From positions 43,929-107,928 of the forward strand of contig NZ_VTYQ01000017.1 in assembly GCF_013113835.1 (NCBI RefSeq): a DNA stretch of 64,000 nt, written 5' to 3'. The notes under the pieces are model-generated. The model was not told where the DNA came from, made no database searches, and worked only from the letters and a program-made list of their open reading frames with translations. The position numbers were made by a program, and so were the translations under genes. Positions 34,478 to 42,389 of the stretch are shown here, one piece after another; position 1 is the stretch's first letter; each line of letters begins with the position of its first letter. The DNA is from Vibrio sp. RE88 (GTDB lineage: Bacteria > Pseudomonadota > Gammaproteobacteria > Enterobacterales > Vibrionaceae).

Positions 34478-35875
34478 ATGGGCATTTCAAGACGACAATT
34501 TATTAAATCATCCACCGCCGCTTCTGCCTGCGCAGGGCTGATGCTTGCTGGCACCGCGCCGGTTTATGCTGCGCCTAAACCAGTCAAAAACACACTTGGT
34601 AACATCAAACCAGCTAAAAAAGCACTGGTGTTCATCATGCTTGATGGTGGCAATGATTCTTACAACATGCTGGTTCCCACCTCTGAACGTCACTATCGTG
34701 ACTACCAAACATCGCGCAGCAATCTGGCGTTAAACAAGAACGAACTTCTTGCCCTGAGTGGCTACAAGGATGCTCAAGGGCGGCGTTTTGGTCTTCACCC
34801 CAGCATGCCAGAAGTACAGCGACTGTTTGATACCAACAAGCTCGCTTTTGTGGCTAACACTGGCCCTATGATCAAGCCGATTGAAAAATCTCAGTTTTAC
34901 AGCGGGAATGTGCCTCTGCCGCTGGGTTTGATGTCCCATTCTGATCAGTTCAAACACTGGCAGACAGCTAGACCAGGGGAGCGTATCAACCGTGGCTGGT
35001 TTGGCTATTTCGCAGATGCCCTTCAATCCAATAAACCGATTGAAGCGATTCCGATGAACATCTCACTCGCTGGTAGCAACATCATGCAAAACGGCTTGCA
35101 GTCCGCACCTTATTCGATCACGGAATCTGGCAGCGTTGGGTTAATCATTAATGAGAGCCCAACCGAGCTCAACAAGTTGCTGCTGGATAACTTTGAGAGC
35201 AGCCTCAATCAGAGCTACCCCAACGATCCTTTTAAACAAAGTTATCTCGCAATCACTCGAGAATCCCAAGCTCAGCACGAAATCTACCGTAAAGCAGTTG
35301 AGGGGATCAGGGTTAAAACGACCTTCTCTGATTCGCCATTGTCTAAAGAGCTACGCAAAGTGGCTCAGTCAATTAAGGCGGCAGACAACCTCGGCCACCA
35401 GCAGCAAACCTTTTTCCTACGCTACATTGGCTGGGACCACCATGATGAACTGCTGAACAACCACGCTAGCATGCTCGCCATTCTGAGTAAGGCTCTTGGG
35501 GAGTATCAACGCAGCCTTGATGAATTGGGAATTGCCGAACAAGTCGTGACGTTTACCGGCTCCGACTTTGGCCGCACACTGACCTCCAACGGTAACGGCA
35601 CCGATCACGGTTGGGGTGGCAATACGATAGTGATGGGCAACGCGGTTAATGGCGGTAAAGTATACGGCGACTACCCTTCTCTGACATTAGGGGACAAAAA
35701 CCCGCTGGATGTTGGGGATGGCGTGCTGATACCCACCACGGCCATTGATGAGCTCTACGCAGAGCTCGCCCGTTGGTTTGGCGCCAGTGAAGAACAGCTT
35801 CATCGCTTACTGCCTAACCTCAAAAACTTCCGGACTAAAGGTGAGAAAGACAAATTGTCAGGATTGCTGAAATAG
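34478..35875 (+). CDS. DUF1501-family protein with Tat signal
   Basis: This 465-residue protein starts with a twin-arginine signal (SRRQFIK at 4-10, hydrophobic segment, AYA-like cleavage near 30). The DUF1501/sulfatase-like pattern follows: KALVFIMLDGGNDSYNMLVP near the start and VVTFTGSDFGRTLTSNGNGTDHGWGG near the end, with residues that in the alkaline-phosphatase superfamily bind metal. It is exported folded to the periplasm. It is coupled to the DUF1800 gene, and a strong terminator follows. The enzymatic activity is not known. Confidence 0.9.
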   Translation: MGISRRQFIKSSTAASACAGLMLAGTAPVYAAPKPVKNTLGNIKPAKKALVFIMLDGGNDSYNMLVPTSERHYRDYQTSRSNLALNKNELLALSGYKDAQGRRFGLHPSMPEVQRLFDTNKLAFVANTGPMIKPIEKSQFYSGNVPLPLGLMSHSDQFKHWQTARPGERINRGWFGYFADALQSNKPIEAIPMNISLAGSNIMQNGLQSAPYSITESGSVGLIINESPTELNKLLLDNFESSLNQSYPNDPFKQSYLAITRESQAQHEIYRKAVEGIRVKTTFSDSPLSKELRKVAQSIKAADNLGHQQQTFFLRYIGWDHHDELLNNHASMLAILSKALGEYQRSLDELGIAEQVVTFTGSDFGRTLTSNGNGTDHGWGGNTIVMGNAVNGGKVYGDYPSLTLGDKNPLDVGDGVLIPTTAIDELYAELARWFGASEEQLHRLLPNLKNFRTKGEKDKLSGLLK

Positions 35876-35890
35876 CAATTTAGATACGAA

Positions 35891-35916
35891 AAAAACCACC
35901 AAGTATGGTGGTTTTT
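35891..35916. terminator. Bidirectional intrinsic terminator
   Basis: AAAAACCACCA pairs with TGGTGGTTTTT around AGTA, with T-rich sequence after it on the plus strand and A-rich before it. It serves the DUF1501 gene and the convergent EF-hand gene. Confidence 0.9.
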
Positions 35917-35939
35917 TATTTTTGTCATGCATCACAGCG

Positions 35940-36530
35940 TTATCTGAGATGCTCACCAATGTACTCTTGGTAGCTCAACTTTTTATCCGCATTGTTATCC
36001 AGGTAATCAAAGGCATACGCAGCGTATTGATTAAGATTTTGGTAGTACTCCTGCCAATATTCCATGTCCGCTTTACACTCAACCGGAATGTTGGCATCAG
36101 CGTATTGCGTCTTCAACTTCTCAACATACGCATTGGCCTGTTTCAGATATTCGTCCTTGACCAGAAATTTGTCGCTATTGGTGTCCGCTTTGTCAAACGA
36201 CGCTTCCCAGTAAGCATTGTAAATCACTGTACCTTGCTTGGTGAATTCTGATTTAGAAACCTGACTGTTGCCATCTTTATCCAGTTGTTTAAATGTTTTA
36301 ACCAACTCAGGCTCGGCGACCTGTAACGTTTTCTCTGAACACACTTTGGAGAGCCCTTGATTCCAATGTTCTCCTTCCGCATCCACGCCACCATTTTTAA
36401 ATTCTTGAATGTTCAGAGATCCGTTTTTATCGGTATCAAAGTAATCGAACATTTCATCAACGGCAGGCGCAGCGATAAGGTTAAAACTCAGCAGGGGTAA
36501 CGGTAAGTAAACGGCTTTATGTAAGTGCAT
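35940..36530 (-). CDS. Exported EF-hand calcium-binding protein
   Basis: This 196-residue protein has an N-terminal signal peptide (about 1-21, ending IAA) and four EF-hand loops. They begin DTDKNGSLNIQE, DKDGNSQVSKSE, DTNSDKFLVKDE and DNNADKKLSYQE. The acidic loop positions 1, 3, 5 and 12 are largely kept. It would act in the periplasm or outside as a calcium binder. It is a single-gene unit with no informative neighbours. Confidence 0.85.
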   Translation of the reverse strand: MHLHKAVYLPLPLLSFNLIAAPAVDEMFDYFDTDKNGSLNIQEFKNGGVDAEGEHWNQGLSKVCSEKTLQVAEPELVKTFKQLDKDGNSQVSKSEFTKQGTVIYNAYWEASFDKADTNSDKFLVKDEYLKQANAYVEKLKTQYADANIPVECKADMEYWQEYYQNLNQYAAYAFDYLDNNADKKLSYQEYIGEHLR

Positions 36531-36646
36531 ATCAGTTCCTTTTAATCGTGAATACCGAGCCAGTATAGAAAGCAGAACGTAAACGAATGGTTAACACGTC
36601 GAGATGATGATTAGGGCGAGAATAGAAAGAAGAAACCAAAAAAAAA

Positions 36647-36665
36647 CCGTCTGAGTAACAGACGG
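36647..36665 (-). terminator. Intrinsic terminator of the radical SAM operon
   Basis: CCGTCTG and CAGACGG form a 7-bp stem with a 5-nt loop. On the minus strand it is followed by a run of nine T, just after the stop at 36698. Confidence 0.85.
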
Positions 36666-36697
36666 GCACCTAAGTTTGGCAGTTAAACAAAGAGAAA

Positions 36698-37909
36698 TTA
36701 ATTCAGCCAGTACTTCATTTTGTCGATGAAGCTCGTATTCTTATTCCAGATCCAGTAGATACCTTCTTCCAATTCGCTTTCGGTCATGTTCTTAGGTCGA
36801 TAGACGGGATGGCTTCCGTCATATTTGGACCAGTCTTTGGTCAAAATACGTCCTTCTTCGTCCAGCTTTTTGAAGGTCTCGGTTCCCGGAAAAGGAATCA
36901 TGTAATGTGGAATCACTTTATCGACTTTAATGTCCTTCACAAACGCTTGAGTCTGCTTAAAAATCGTCGAATCATGCTCATCAAAACCAAACAGAAAATC
37001 GCCCCACACTTCAATGCCATGACGACGGATTTTAGCGATGTACTCCTTCATTTTTTCTGGTTTCACGAAGCCTTTCTTTTGCGCTTTTAGAGCTGCTTCA
37101 GACGGGGTTTCAATCCCGAGTAATACCGCTTTAAAACCGGCTCGGCTCGCAGCAGCCAAAAGCGCTTCATCACGTGCAATCAGCACCGTTGTCTCACCGT
37201 AAAAATTCATTTTGAGTGGCTCTAACGCAGCAAACAGATCCATGGCGTACTGTCTATCATGAGTCAGATTGTCTGAATGCAGTTCTACCCACTCGACACC
37301 CAGCGTTTTTAGCTGCTTCACTTCTTCCACAATGTGGGCGATGGGCCTTTGTTCAAACTTGTTAAAGAATCGAGGCACCAAACAGAAATTGCACTTAAAA
37401 GGGCAACCCCGGGTAACAACCACCGACCACGTATAATCGTAAACCGATGGTGGAATTATGTCGGTCGGATATGGATTCAAACAGCTCAAATCAACAGGTT
37501 CGTTGCTTTGATACTGAGCCTTAAGTTGCCCGAGCTCTGCATCATTGAGCAGCTGAACCCAGTAGTTCTCCACTTCACCAAAAATTAGGCTGTCCGCGTA
37601 TTCAGCCGCTTCTCCAGGGTTGAACTTGGTATGCAAACCACCCAAAACCACCCACTTACCCTGCTGACGATAATGCGAAGCCAGCTCATAAGCTCGATAT
37701 GCGTCTGGGGTTGACATAAAAATCACTACCAAATCCGCATCGGGAGAAGAATCCGCTTTCATTCCAATGGTTTCGTCCACCATACCAACCCCATACCATT
37801 TCGGTGTGGCCGCGGCGGCAGCAAAGATGTTCTGCGGCGGCCCACCCGTTTCGGCTTTGTATTTGGAGTAATCGCTACCAGCAGATGCTTTAACCAGATA
37901 GATATTCAT
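36698..37909 (-). CDS. B12-binding-domain radical SAM protein
   Basis: The 403-residue protein has an N-terminal cobalamin-binding-like Rossmann domain (about 1-130, with DLVVIFMSTPDAYRAYELA and VVLGGLHTKFNP). A radical SAM core follows, with the 4Fe-4S motif CPFKCNFC (C169, C173, C176), an ETP glycine-rich segment (LGIETPSEAAL) and MPGTETF-like IPFPGTETFKKL. It belongs to the BchE/hopanoid-methylase-like class B superfamily of unassigned members. The short ORF upstream encodes a two-helix membrane protein and is probably its partner. The substrate is unknown. Confidence 0.85.
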   Translation of the reverse strand: MNIYLVKASAGSDYSKYKAETGGPPQNIFAAAAATPKWYGVGMVDETIGMKADSSPDADLVVIFMSTPDAYRAYELASHYRQQGKWVVLGGLHTKFNPGEAAEYADSLIFGEVENYWVQLLNDAELGQLKAQYQSNEPVDLSCLNPYPTDIIPPSVYDYTWSVVVTRGCPFKCNFCLVPRFFNKFEQRPIAHIVEEVKQLKTLGVEWVELHSDNLTHDRQYAMDLFAALEPLKMNFYGETTVLIARDEALLAAASRAGFKAVLLGIETPSEAALKAQKKGFVKPEKMKEYIAKIRRHGIEVWGDFLFGFDEHDSTIFKQTQAFVKDIKVDKVIPHYMIPFPGTETFKKLDEEGRILTKDWSKYDGSHPVYRPKNMTESELEEGIYWIWNKNTSFIDKMKYWLN

Positions 37910-37923
37910 CGTTCCCCCTCAAC

Positions 37924-38196
37924 TCACAGACGGTAAAAGAAATCAAAAATGTTCTTATCCATGAAGAAATACAACGCGCCCATTGCCAGCCAGCTCAATA
38001 CGATAATCCAGAACAGAATTGGATTTTTCTTCAGCTCGATCCGTTCGACAAAGTAAGCTTCTTTTGAGCGGAAATTCTCCCAGCTCCAAAACACACAAAA
38101 CATTCCCCAGACGAAAAACAAGTTCTGCTTTAGGGCGATCACCGCCATCAGTAAAGCCAGAATGGTTTTCCATCGCTCGGGAATAAAACGCTGCAT
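37924..38196 (-). CDS. Small two-helix membrane protein next to the radical SAM gene
   Basis: I use the Met at 38196 (90 residues, MQRFIPERWK), which has GAGAGG upstream. Two membrane segments are clear (about 12-34 and 60-80), separated by a charged stretch with KEAYFVERIELKKN. No family is recognised. It is 14 bp upstream of the radical SAM gene on the same strand and is likely co-transcribed with it. Confidence 0.65.
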   Translation of the reverse strand: MQRFIPERWKTILALLMAVIALKQNLFFVWGMFCVFWSWENFRSKEAYFVERIELKKNPILFWIIVLSWLAMGALYFFMDKNIFDFFYRL

Positions 38197-38375
38197 AAAG
38201 CCTCTCACAAGTAACAAATTCAGCGGTGTTCTGCTTCAGTACGAGTATCTTACTAAGCTAAGGGTTAACTTTTGGTTACCAGATGAGAACCGCTTCACGA
38301 ATCATTTGGCTGCTCTCGCATAGGTCAGCCGAGCGATATAGTCTGATAATCTAGCTTTAAATACAGGGATTTGAG

Positions 38376-39131
38376 ATGACAATTCCTCCTGCGCTAAAAC
38401 ATGGCTCACTCACCAAGTTTCGAGATGACCTCTATTGGATACAAGGGTGCGTAAAACTCAAAGCACCTCACCCTAAGTTCGGCCCGCTTACCATGCAGTT
38501 CAGCCGCAATATGACCATCATTCGTGACAATGATGAACTGACACTGGTGAACTCTGTCCGACTGGATGAACAGACACTGAAAGAGCTAGAAACCTTAGGC
38601 GAGGTTAAGCACGTTGTCAGACTGGCGGCATTTCACGGAATGGATGACCCTTATTACCAACAGCGTTATGGTGCCACTATGTGGTCGGTGGATGCGCCCT
38701 ACTTTCATGGCGTTAATCCGAATCAAGCTGACAGTCGTTACTTCACTCCTGACGAAATTCTCTCTGAGGATCATCTGCCTCCGCTAAAAGGGCTGCGCTA
38801 TTTTGAAATTGGCTCAGGAAAGCTCAATGAAGGGTTGTTTTGGCTCGAAAGGGATCGAGGTATCGCCATTGCCGGAGACAGTCTGCAAAACTGGGTGGAG
38901 CCGGATGCGTTCTTCAACCTTACCGCCAAGTTTATGATGAAGAAAATGGGGTTCTTTGCCCACGCAGGGATTGGGCCAGGATGGATGCAAGCCGTAAAAC
39001 CCGATTTGAGTGAGCTGAATGACTTTTTTGACTGGTCGTTTGAAGCCCTTATTCCTTCTCACGGCAGCCCGATAGAGGCAGGAGCCAGTGAAGCCTATCG
39101 TGCCAGTGTGAAGAAACTGATAGAGAAATAG
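38376..39131 (+). CDS. DUF4336-like, metallo-beta-lactamase-fold protein
   Basis: This 251-residue protein has the order of a metallo-hydrolase of the beta-lactamase fold: a beta-rich start, VVRLAAFHGMDDPYYQQRYG, GIAIAGDSLQNW and ALIPSHGSPIEAG near the end. The canonical HxHxDH motif is replaced by AFHGMDD, so a normal dinuclear zinc site is doubtful. It resembles DUF4336 proteins. It is a single-gene unit with no known role. Confidence 0.6.
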   Translation: MTIPPALKHGSLTKFRDDLYWIQGCVKLKAPHPKFGPLTMQFSRNMTIIRDNDELTLVNSVRLDEQTLKELETLGEVKHVVRLAAFHGMDDPYYQQRYGATMWSVDAPYFHGVNPNQADSRYFTPDEILSEDHLPPLKGLRYFEIGSGKLNEGLFWLERDRGIAIAGDSLQNWVEPDAFFNLTAKFMMKKMGFFAHAGIGPGWMQAVKPDLSELNDFFDWSFEALIPSHGSPIEAGASEAYRASVKKLIEK

Positions 39132-39140
39132 AAACGGGAA

Positions 39141-39557
39141 CTAGAATTCCTGATTCATTTTGCTCAGACATTCTAAAAGCACCTCAGACTGCTCATCGCT
39201 GATATGTCTGGTTAGATCCTTGACTAACGCTAGGTGGAGCTGGTTGTGATGCTGATAAATTTCATCGCCAGCCTCCGTCAATTTGACGACAATCGCGCGG
39301 CGATCTTCAGGGTGATCACAACGCTCAATCAGGTTAGCTTTTACCAGTTTTTCAATCTGTACCGTCAAGGTGCCTGTGGTAATCCCCAGCTTTTGCGCCA
39401 ACTCTTTCATCCGCAGTGCACCAAAACTCCCCAGCACTTCAATAGTATGAATTTGTGCCAGAGAGTAGCCCGTTTCTTTGACGACGGACTGCTCCCATGA
39501 GGACATTTTGTCGTAGAACTCGGTCAGTGTTTGGTTAAGTAACTCTAGGTTGCGCAT
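39141..39557 (-). CDS. MarR-family transcriptional regulator
   Basis: This 138-residue protein has the MarR winged helix (about 30-100: MKELAQKLGITTGTLTVQIEKLVKANLIERCDHPEDRRAIVVKLT). It overlaps the 3' end of a CDF transporter gene by 13 bp and is thus co-transcribed. Two identical TTTAGTTTGACTATCAAA sites upstream of the CDF gene are the likely operators, giving feedback control of the operon. Confidence 0.88.
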   Translation of the reverse strand: MRNLELLNQTLTEFYDKMSSWEQSVVKETGYSLAQIHTIEVLGSFGALRMKELAQKLGITTGTLTVQIEKLVKANLIERCDHPEDRRAIVVKLTEAGDEIYQHHNQLHLALVKDLTRHISDEQSEVLLECLSKMNQEF

Positions 39558-40459
39558 AGTTTCGCTGGATGAACTTCAAGTGTCAGGTGATGAATCTTAT
39601 CAAACTTCGCCAGCATTTGTTTATAGTCTGATAAGGATTTGTCTGTGAATGACTCAATCGCAATCGCTGCCGAGTAATGGTCACCGCTGATTTTCCACAT
39701 ATGGAAATCTTTTACCAAAGCGAAGCCCGCCAGCTCAGATTCAATTTTTTCTCGGTAATCTGGCTCAACACTTTCATCGAGTAACACTGGGCTGGTCTGG
39801 TGAATCAACCCAAGAGTCCATTTACCAATGACGATGGCACCAACTATACCCATAATCGCATCGAGCCAGTTCCAACCGTAAAATTTACCCATAAACAGAG
39901 CAACAATGGCCAGTACGGAAGTGAGGGCATCTGCCAACACATGCATGTAAGCAGCTCTTAAGTTGTGATCATGGTGATGTTCATGCTCGCCATGGTGGTG
40001 ATGGCCGTGATCATGATGATGCCCATGAAGTAGCAGCATACTGGCGACATTCACCAACAAACCGATCACCGCAACCATAATGGCTTCATTGAACTGAATC
40101 GCTTCCGGGTTAAACAGTCGGTGTACAGACTCCACAACCATAAGCAAAGCGACAATACCAAGAGCAATGGCGCTGGTGTACCCACCAAGTACACTGACTT
40201 TGCCTGTACCGAACGAGAATCGAGCGTTGCCGGCATTTTTCTTCGCATAACGATAGGCAAACAGAGTGATACAAAATGCCGCGGCGTGAGTCCCCATATG
40301 CCAACCGTCAGCCAGCAGTGCCATCGAGCCATAAACCGTACCTGCAACAATTTCAGCCACCATAGTCGCCAATGTCAGCAATAGTACGTAAAACGTCCTC
40401 TTCTCCCCTTGCTGGTTGTGTGAAGAAAAATCGTGATGATGTTCAGTGGCAAATTTCAA
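39545..40459 (-). CDS. CDF-family metal efflux protein (DmeF-like)
   Basis: The 304-residue cation diffusion facilitator has six membrane segments and ALLADGWHMGTHAAAF in helix 2 (D/H metal site). A very His-rich loop lies between helices 4 and 5 (HGHHHDHGHHHHGEHEHHHD), then ADALTSVLAIVALFMG in helix 5. A cytoplasmic beta-alpha-beta domain follows. The WHMGTHA variant and His loop match DmeF-type Co/Ni/Zn exporters. It is co-transcribed with a MarR regulator and preceded by a repeated operator. Confidence 0.9.
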   Translation of the reverse strand: MKFATEHHHDFSSHNQQGEKRTFYVLLLTLATMVAEIVAGTVYGSMALLADGWHMGTHAAAFCITLFAYRYAKKNAGNARFSFGTGKVSVLGGYTSAIALGIVALLMVVESVHRLFNPEAIQFNEAIMVAVIGLLVNVASMLLLHGHHHDHGHHHHGEHEHHHDHNLRAAYMHVLADALTSVLAIVALFMGKFYGWNWLDAIMGIVGAIVIGKWTLGLIHQTSPVLLDESVEPDYREKIESELAGFALVKDFHMWKISGDHYSAAIAIESFTDKSLSDYKQMLAKFDKIHHLTLEVHPAKLCAT

Positions 40460-40468
40460 AACGGAACC

Positions 40469-40486
40469 TTTAGTTTGACTATCAAA
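40469..40486 (-). promoter_or_regulatory. Operator-like site 1 before the CDF/MarR operon
   Basis: TTTAGTTTGACTATCAAA contains the inverted repeat TTTGA-CTA-TCAAA. It starts 10 bp before the CDF start codon and is identical over 18 bp to site 2 at 40502-40519. Confidence 0.65.
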
Positions 40487-40501
40487 TTATTTGAAAATCA
40501 A

Positions 40502-40519
40502 TTTAGTTTGACTATCAAA
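40502..40519 (-). promoter_or_regulatory. Operator-like site 2 before the CDF/MarR operon
   Basis: Exact 18-bp copy of site 1, with a start-to-start distance of 33 bp (about three helical turns), which suits two MarR dimers on the same face of the promoter. Confidence 0.65.
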
Positions 40520-40559
40520 CAAAGTCAACCTTAAAAAGTGCGCCAGACCACTCTCTCAA

Positions 40560-41168
40560 TCATATGAACGGTAACGTGCAGCCAAATAAAACAAAAACGC
40601 CGCCACTGATACGATTGAACGTGCCACCGTGGTTATGAAGAAAGCTCTGCATATGGTGCGCGAGCAGTACATAGCCATACTCAACCGCAAATTCCACCAC
40701 GGCAAAAGTGACCACTAAGACGAAGATTTGTGACGCCAAAGGCTGTGCTGGGTCAATGAACTGGGGCAAAAACGCAACGTAGAACAACAATACTTTGGGA
40801 TTGGCCACTGCTGTGAAAAAACCACGTCGAAACAGACCTTTAGTCGCTTGAACGTCATTCTCTTCATCTTCATTTTTAGTCAGCGTGCGCGTTCTCACCA
40901 GCCCAATGCCCAACCAGATCAAGTACAACGCACCTGCGACCTTCAAACCATTAATGACAGCGGGAGAAAGTATGGCTAAGGCGCCGACACCAATGCTGGC
41001 AATCAATATCAGCCCGACAAATCCGGTAATGCCGCCAAGCACCGTATATTTCGCTGCACGGCGACCGTAATTTACCCCGTGAGTCAGGGCGAGAATGCCA
41101 TTTGGGCCGGGGGCTAAGCTCACCCCAATCACTGCTACCAGATAGACAAGCCACATCTCAAATTGCAT
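40560..41168 (-). CDS. LysE-family amino acid exporter
   Basis: I use the ATG at 41168, which has GGGAG upstream (202 residues). It has about six hydrophobic segments, the N-terminal SLAPGPNGILALTHGVNYG signature and a VANPKVLLFYVAFLPQF segment, all typical of LysE/RhtB. An acidic cytoplasmic loop (KNEDEENDVQ) is notable. It is divergent from a GlxA-type AraC regulator that may control it. Confidence 0.88.
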   Translation of the reverse strand: MQFEMWLVYLVAVIGVSLAPGPNGILALTHGVNYGRRAAKYTVLGGITGFVGLILIASIGVGALAILSPAVINGLKVAGALYLIWLGIGLVRTRTLTKNEDEENDVQATKGLFRRGFFTAVANPKVLLFYVAFLPQFIDPAQPLASQIFVLVVTFAVVEFAVEYGYVLLAHHMQSFLHNHGGTFNRISGGVFVLFGCTLPFI

Positions 41169-41311
41169 TACGTTCTCCCATTCATTGTTAACTTGATAGC
41201 CTGACGATAGCGTCAATCTTGTATTGTGACTTGGTAAAATTTGGACGTAATAAGTGAAAATATTACTTGGTCGTTTATAGTGGTAGGAAGATTGCTTAGC
41301 GGAATACACTC

Positions 41312-42322
41312 ATGATCACCACTCCGAAAGTTCGATTTTTAATCTTGCCCTGTGAGAGCTTTTCCCTGCTGGCATTAGGAGGGTTTATCGACAAACTGCG
41401 CTTTACCGCAGACGAAGCCGATCTGAGTGAACAGAAACTGTGTTCGTGGACAGTGGTAGGCCATGAGCATCGCCAGCTTGCTAGCTGTGGCATTTATATC
41501 GAAGTCGATCACCTGATCGATGACATAGAGCTTCAACACTTTGATTATTTGGTTTTGTTTGGCTCACGCACCGCCAGACAAGCTCATCAGTGTGCCTCCC
41601 TGTATGCGAGTTGGTTGCGAAAAGCCGCCGCTCACAACATGCCGCTGGTTGCGATTGATAACGCAACCTTTACCCTTGCCGAGCTTGGCTTACTTGAAGG
41701 GTACGAAGCAACGATCCACTGGCGCCACGAACAAGAGTTTCGTGACCTGTACCCTAAGATACAGGTGCACTCAGACCGATTATTCAGTTTTGATCGCAAG
41801 CGAATTACCTGTAGCGGTGGCAGTGCCAGTGTCGATCTGGCGGCGGAGATCCTCTCGCGTCACTTTGACAAATCTCGTGCGCTGAAAGGCCTAGCAGACA
41901 TGCTGATTGATGAGAGCCGAGAACCATTCCACCAGCTTCGTTCAGACAAAGATGAGCAATATCATCACCCCATTCTTAACCGAGCTATCCGAACCATGCG
42001 ACAGCAACTGGATAGGAAGCAGACCATTGAACAGATAGCCGATTCCGTAGGCCTGAGTCGACGCCAGTTAGACCGCTTGTTCGAAGTGCAAACTCAGCAG
42101 AGCGCGCATCAGTACTGGCTTGAAATGAAGCTCCAGTATGTCTATTGGCGACTGCTCAACTCCAGCACACCACTGACCACAATTGCCGATGAAGTCGCGA
42201 TCTGCGATACCAGTTATCTGAGCAAACTGATAACAAAACGCTTCGGCGACTCACCGAGTCATATCCGCTCAGGTAGAAAAAATAACGCCCTGGGACAAAT
42301 CAGGGCGTACAGGGAAAGTTAG
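41312..42322 (+). CDS. GlxA-family AraC-type regulator (DJ-1/PfpI + AraC HTH)
   Basis: The 336-residue protein has an N-terminal DJ-1/PfpI-like domain (about 1-190, without an obvious nucleophile Cys elbow). Two AraC HTH motifs lie at about 235-325 (TIEQIADSVGLSRRQLDRLF and TTIADEVAICDTSYLSKLI). Relatives regulate catabolism of carnitine, betaine, arginine and other quaternary or amino compounds. It lies divergent from a LysE exporter and convergent with the hydroxyproline ABC operon. Which of these it regulates is unclear. Its last codons contain a hairpin that also serves the opposite operon. Confidence 0.85.
   Translation: MITTPKVRFLILPCESFSLLALGGFIDKLRFTADEADLSEQKLCSWTVVGHEHRQLASCGIYIEVDHLIDDIELQHFDYLVLFGSRTARQAHQCASLYASWLRKAAAHNMPLVAIDNATFTLAELGLLEGYEATIHWRHEQEFRDLYPKIQVHSDRLFSFDRKRITCSGGSASVDLAAEILSRHFDKSRALKGLADMLIDESREPFHQLRSDKDEQYHHPILNRAIRTMRQQLDRKQTIEQIADSVGLSRRQLDRLFEVQTQQSAHQYWLEMKLQYVYWRLLNSSTPLTTIADEVAICDTSYLSKLITKRFGDSPSHIRSGRKNNALGQIRAYRES
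42285..42308 (-). terminator. Terminator of the ABC operon inside the AraC gene end
   Basis: ACGCCCTG and CAGGGCGT form an 8-bp stem with an 8-nt loop. On the minus strand it is followed by TTATTTTTTC, so it can end the hydroxyproline transporter transcript. It overlaps the coding end of the AraC-type gene. Confidence 0.6.
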
Positions 42323-42389
42323 AGGCGCAAAGTTCACCGTTAAAACTCGTCACTGACCTCATAAGAATCCTGCAAAGTATGGAATCGTA

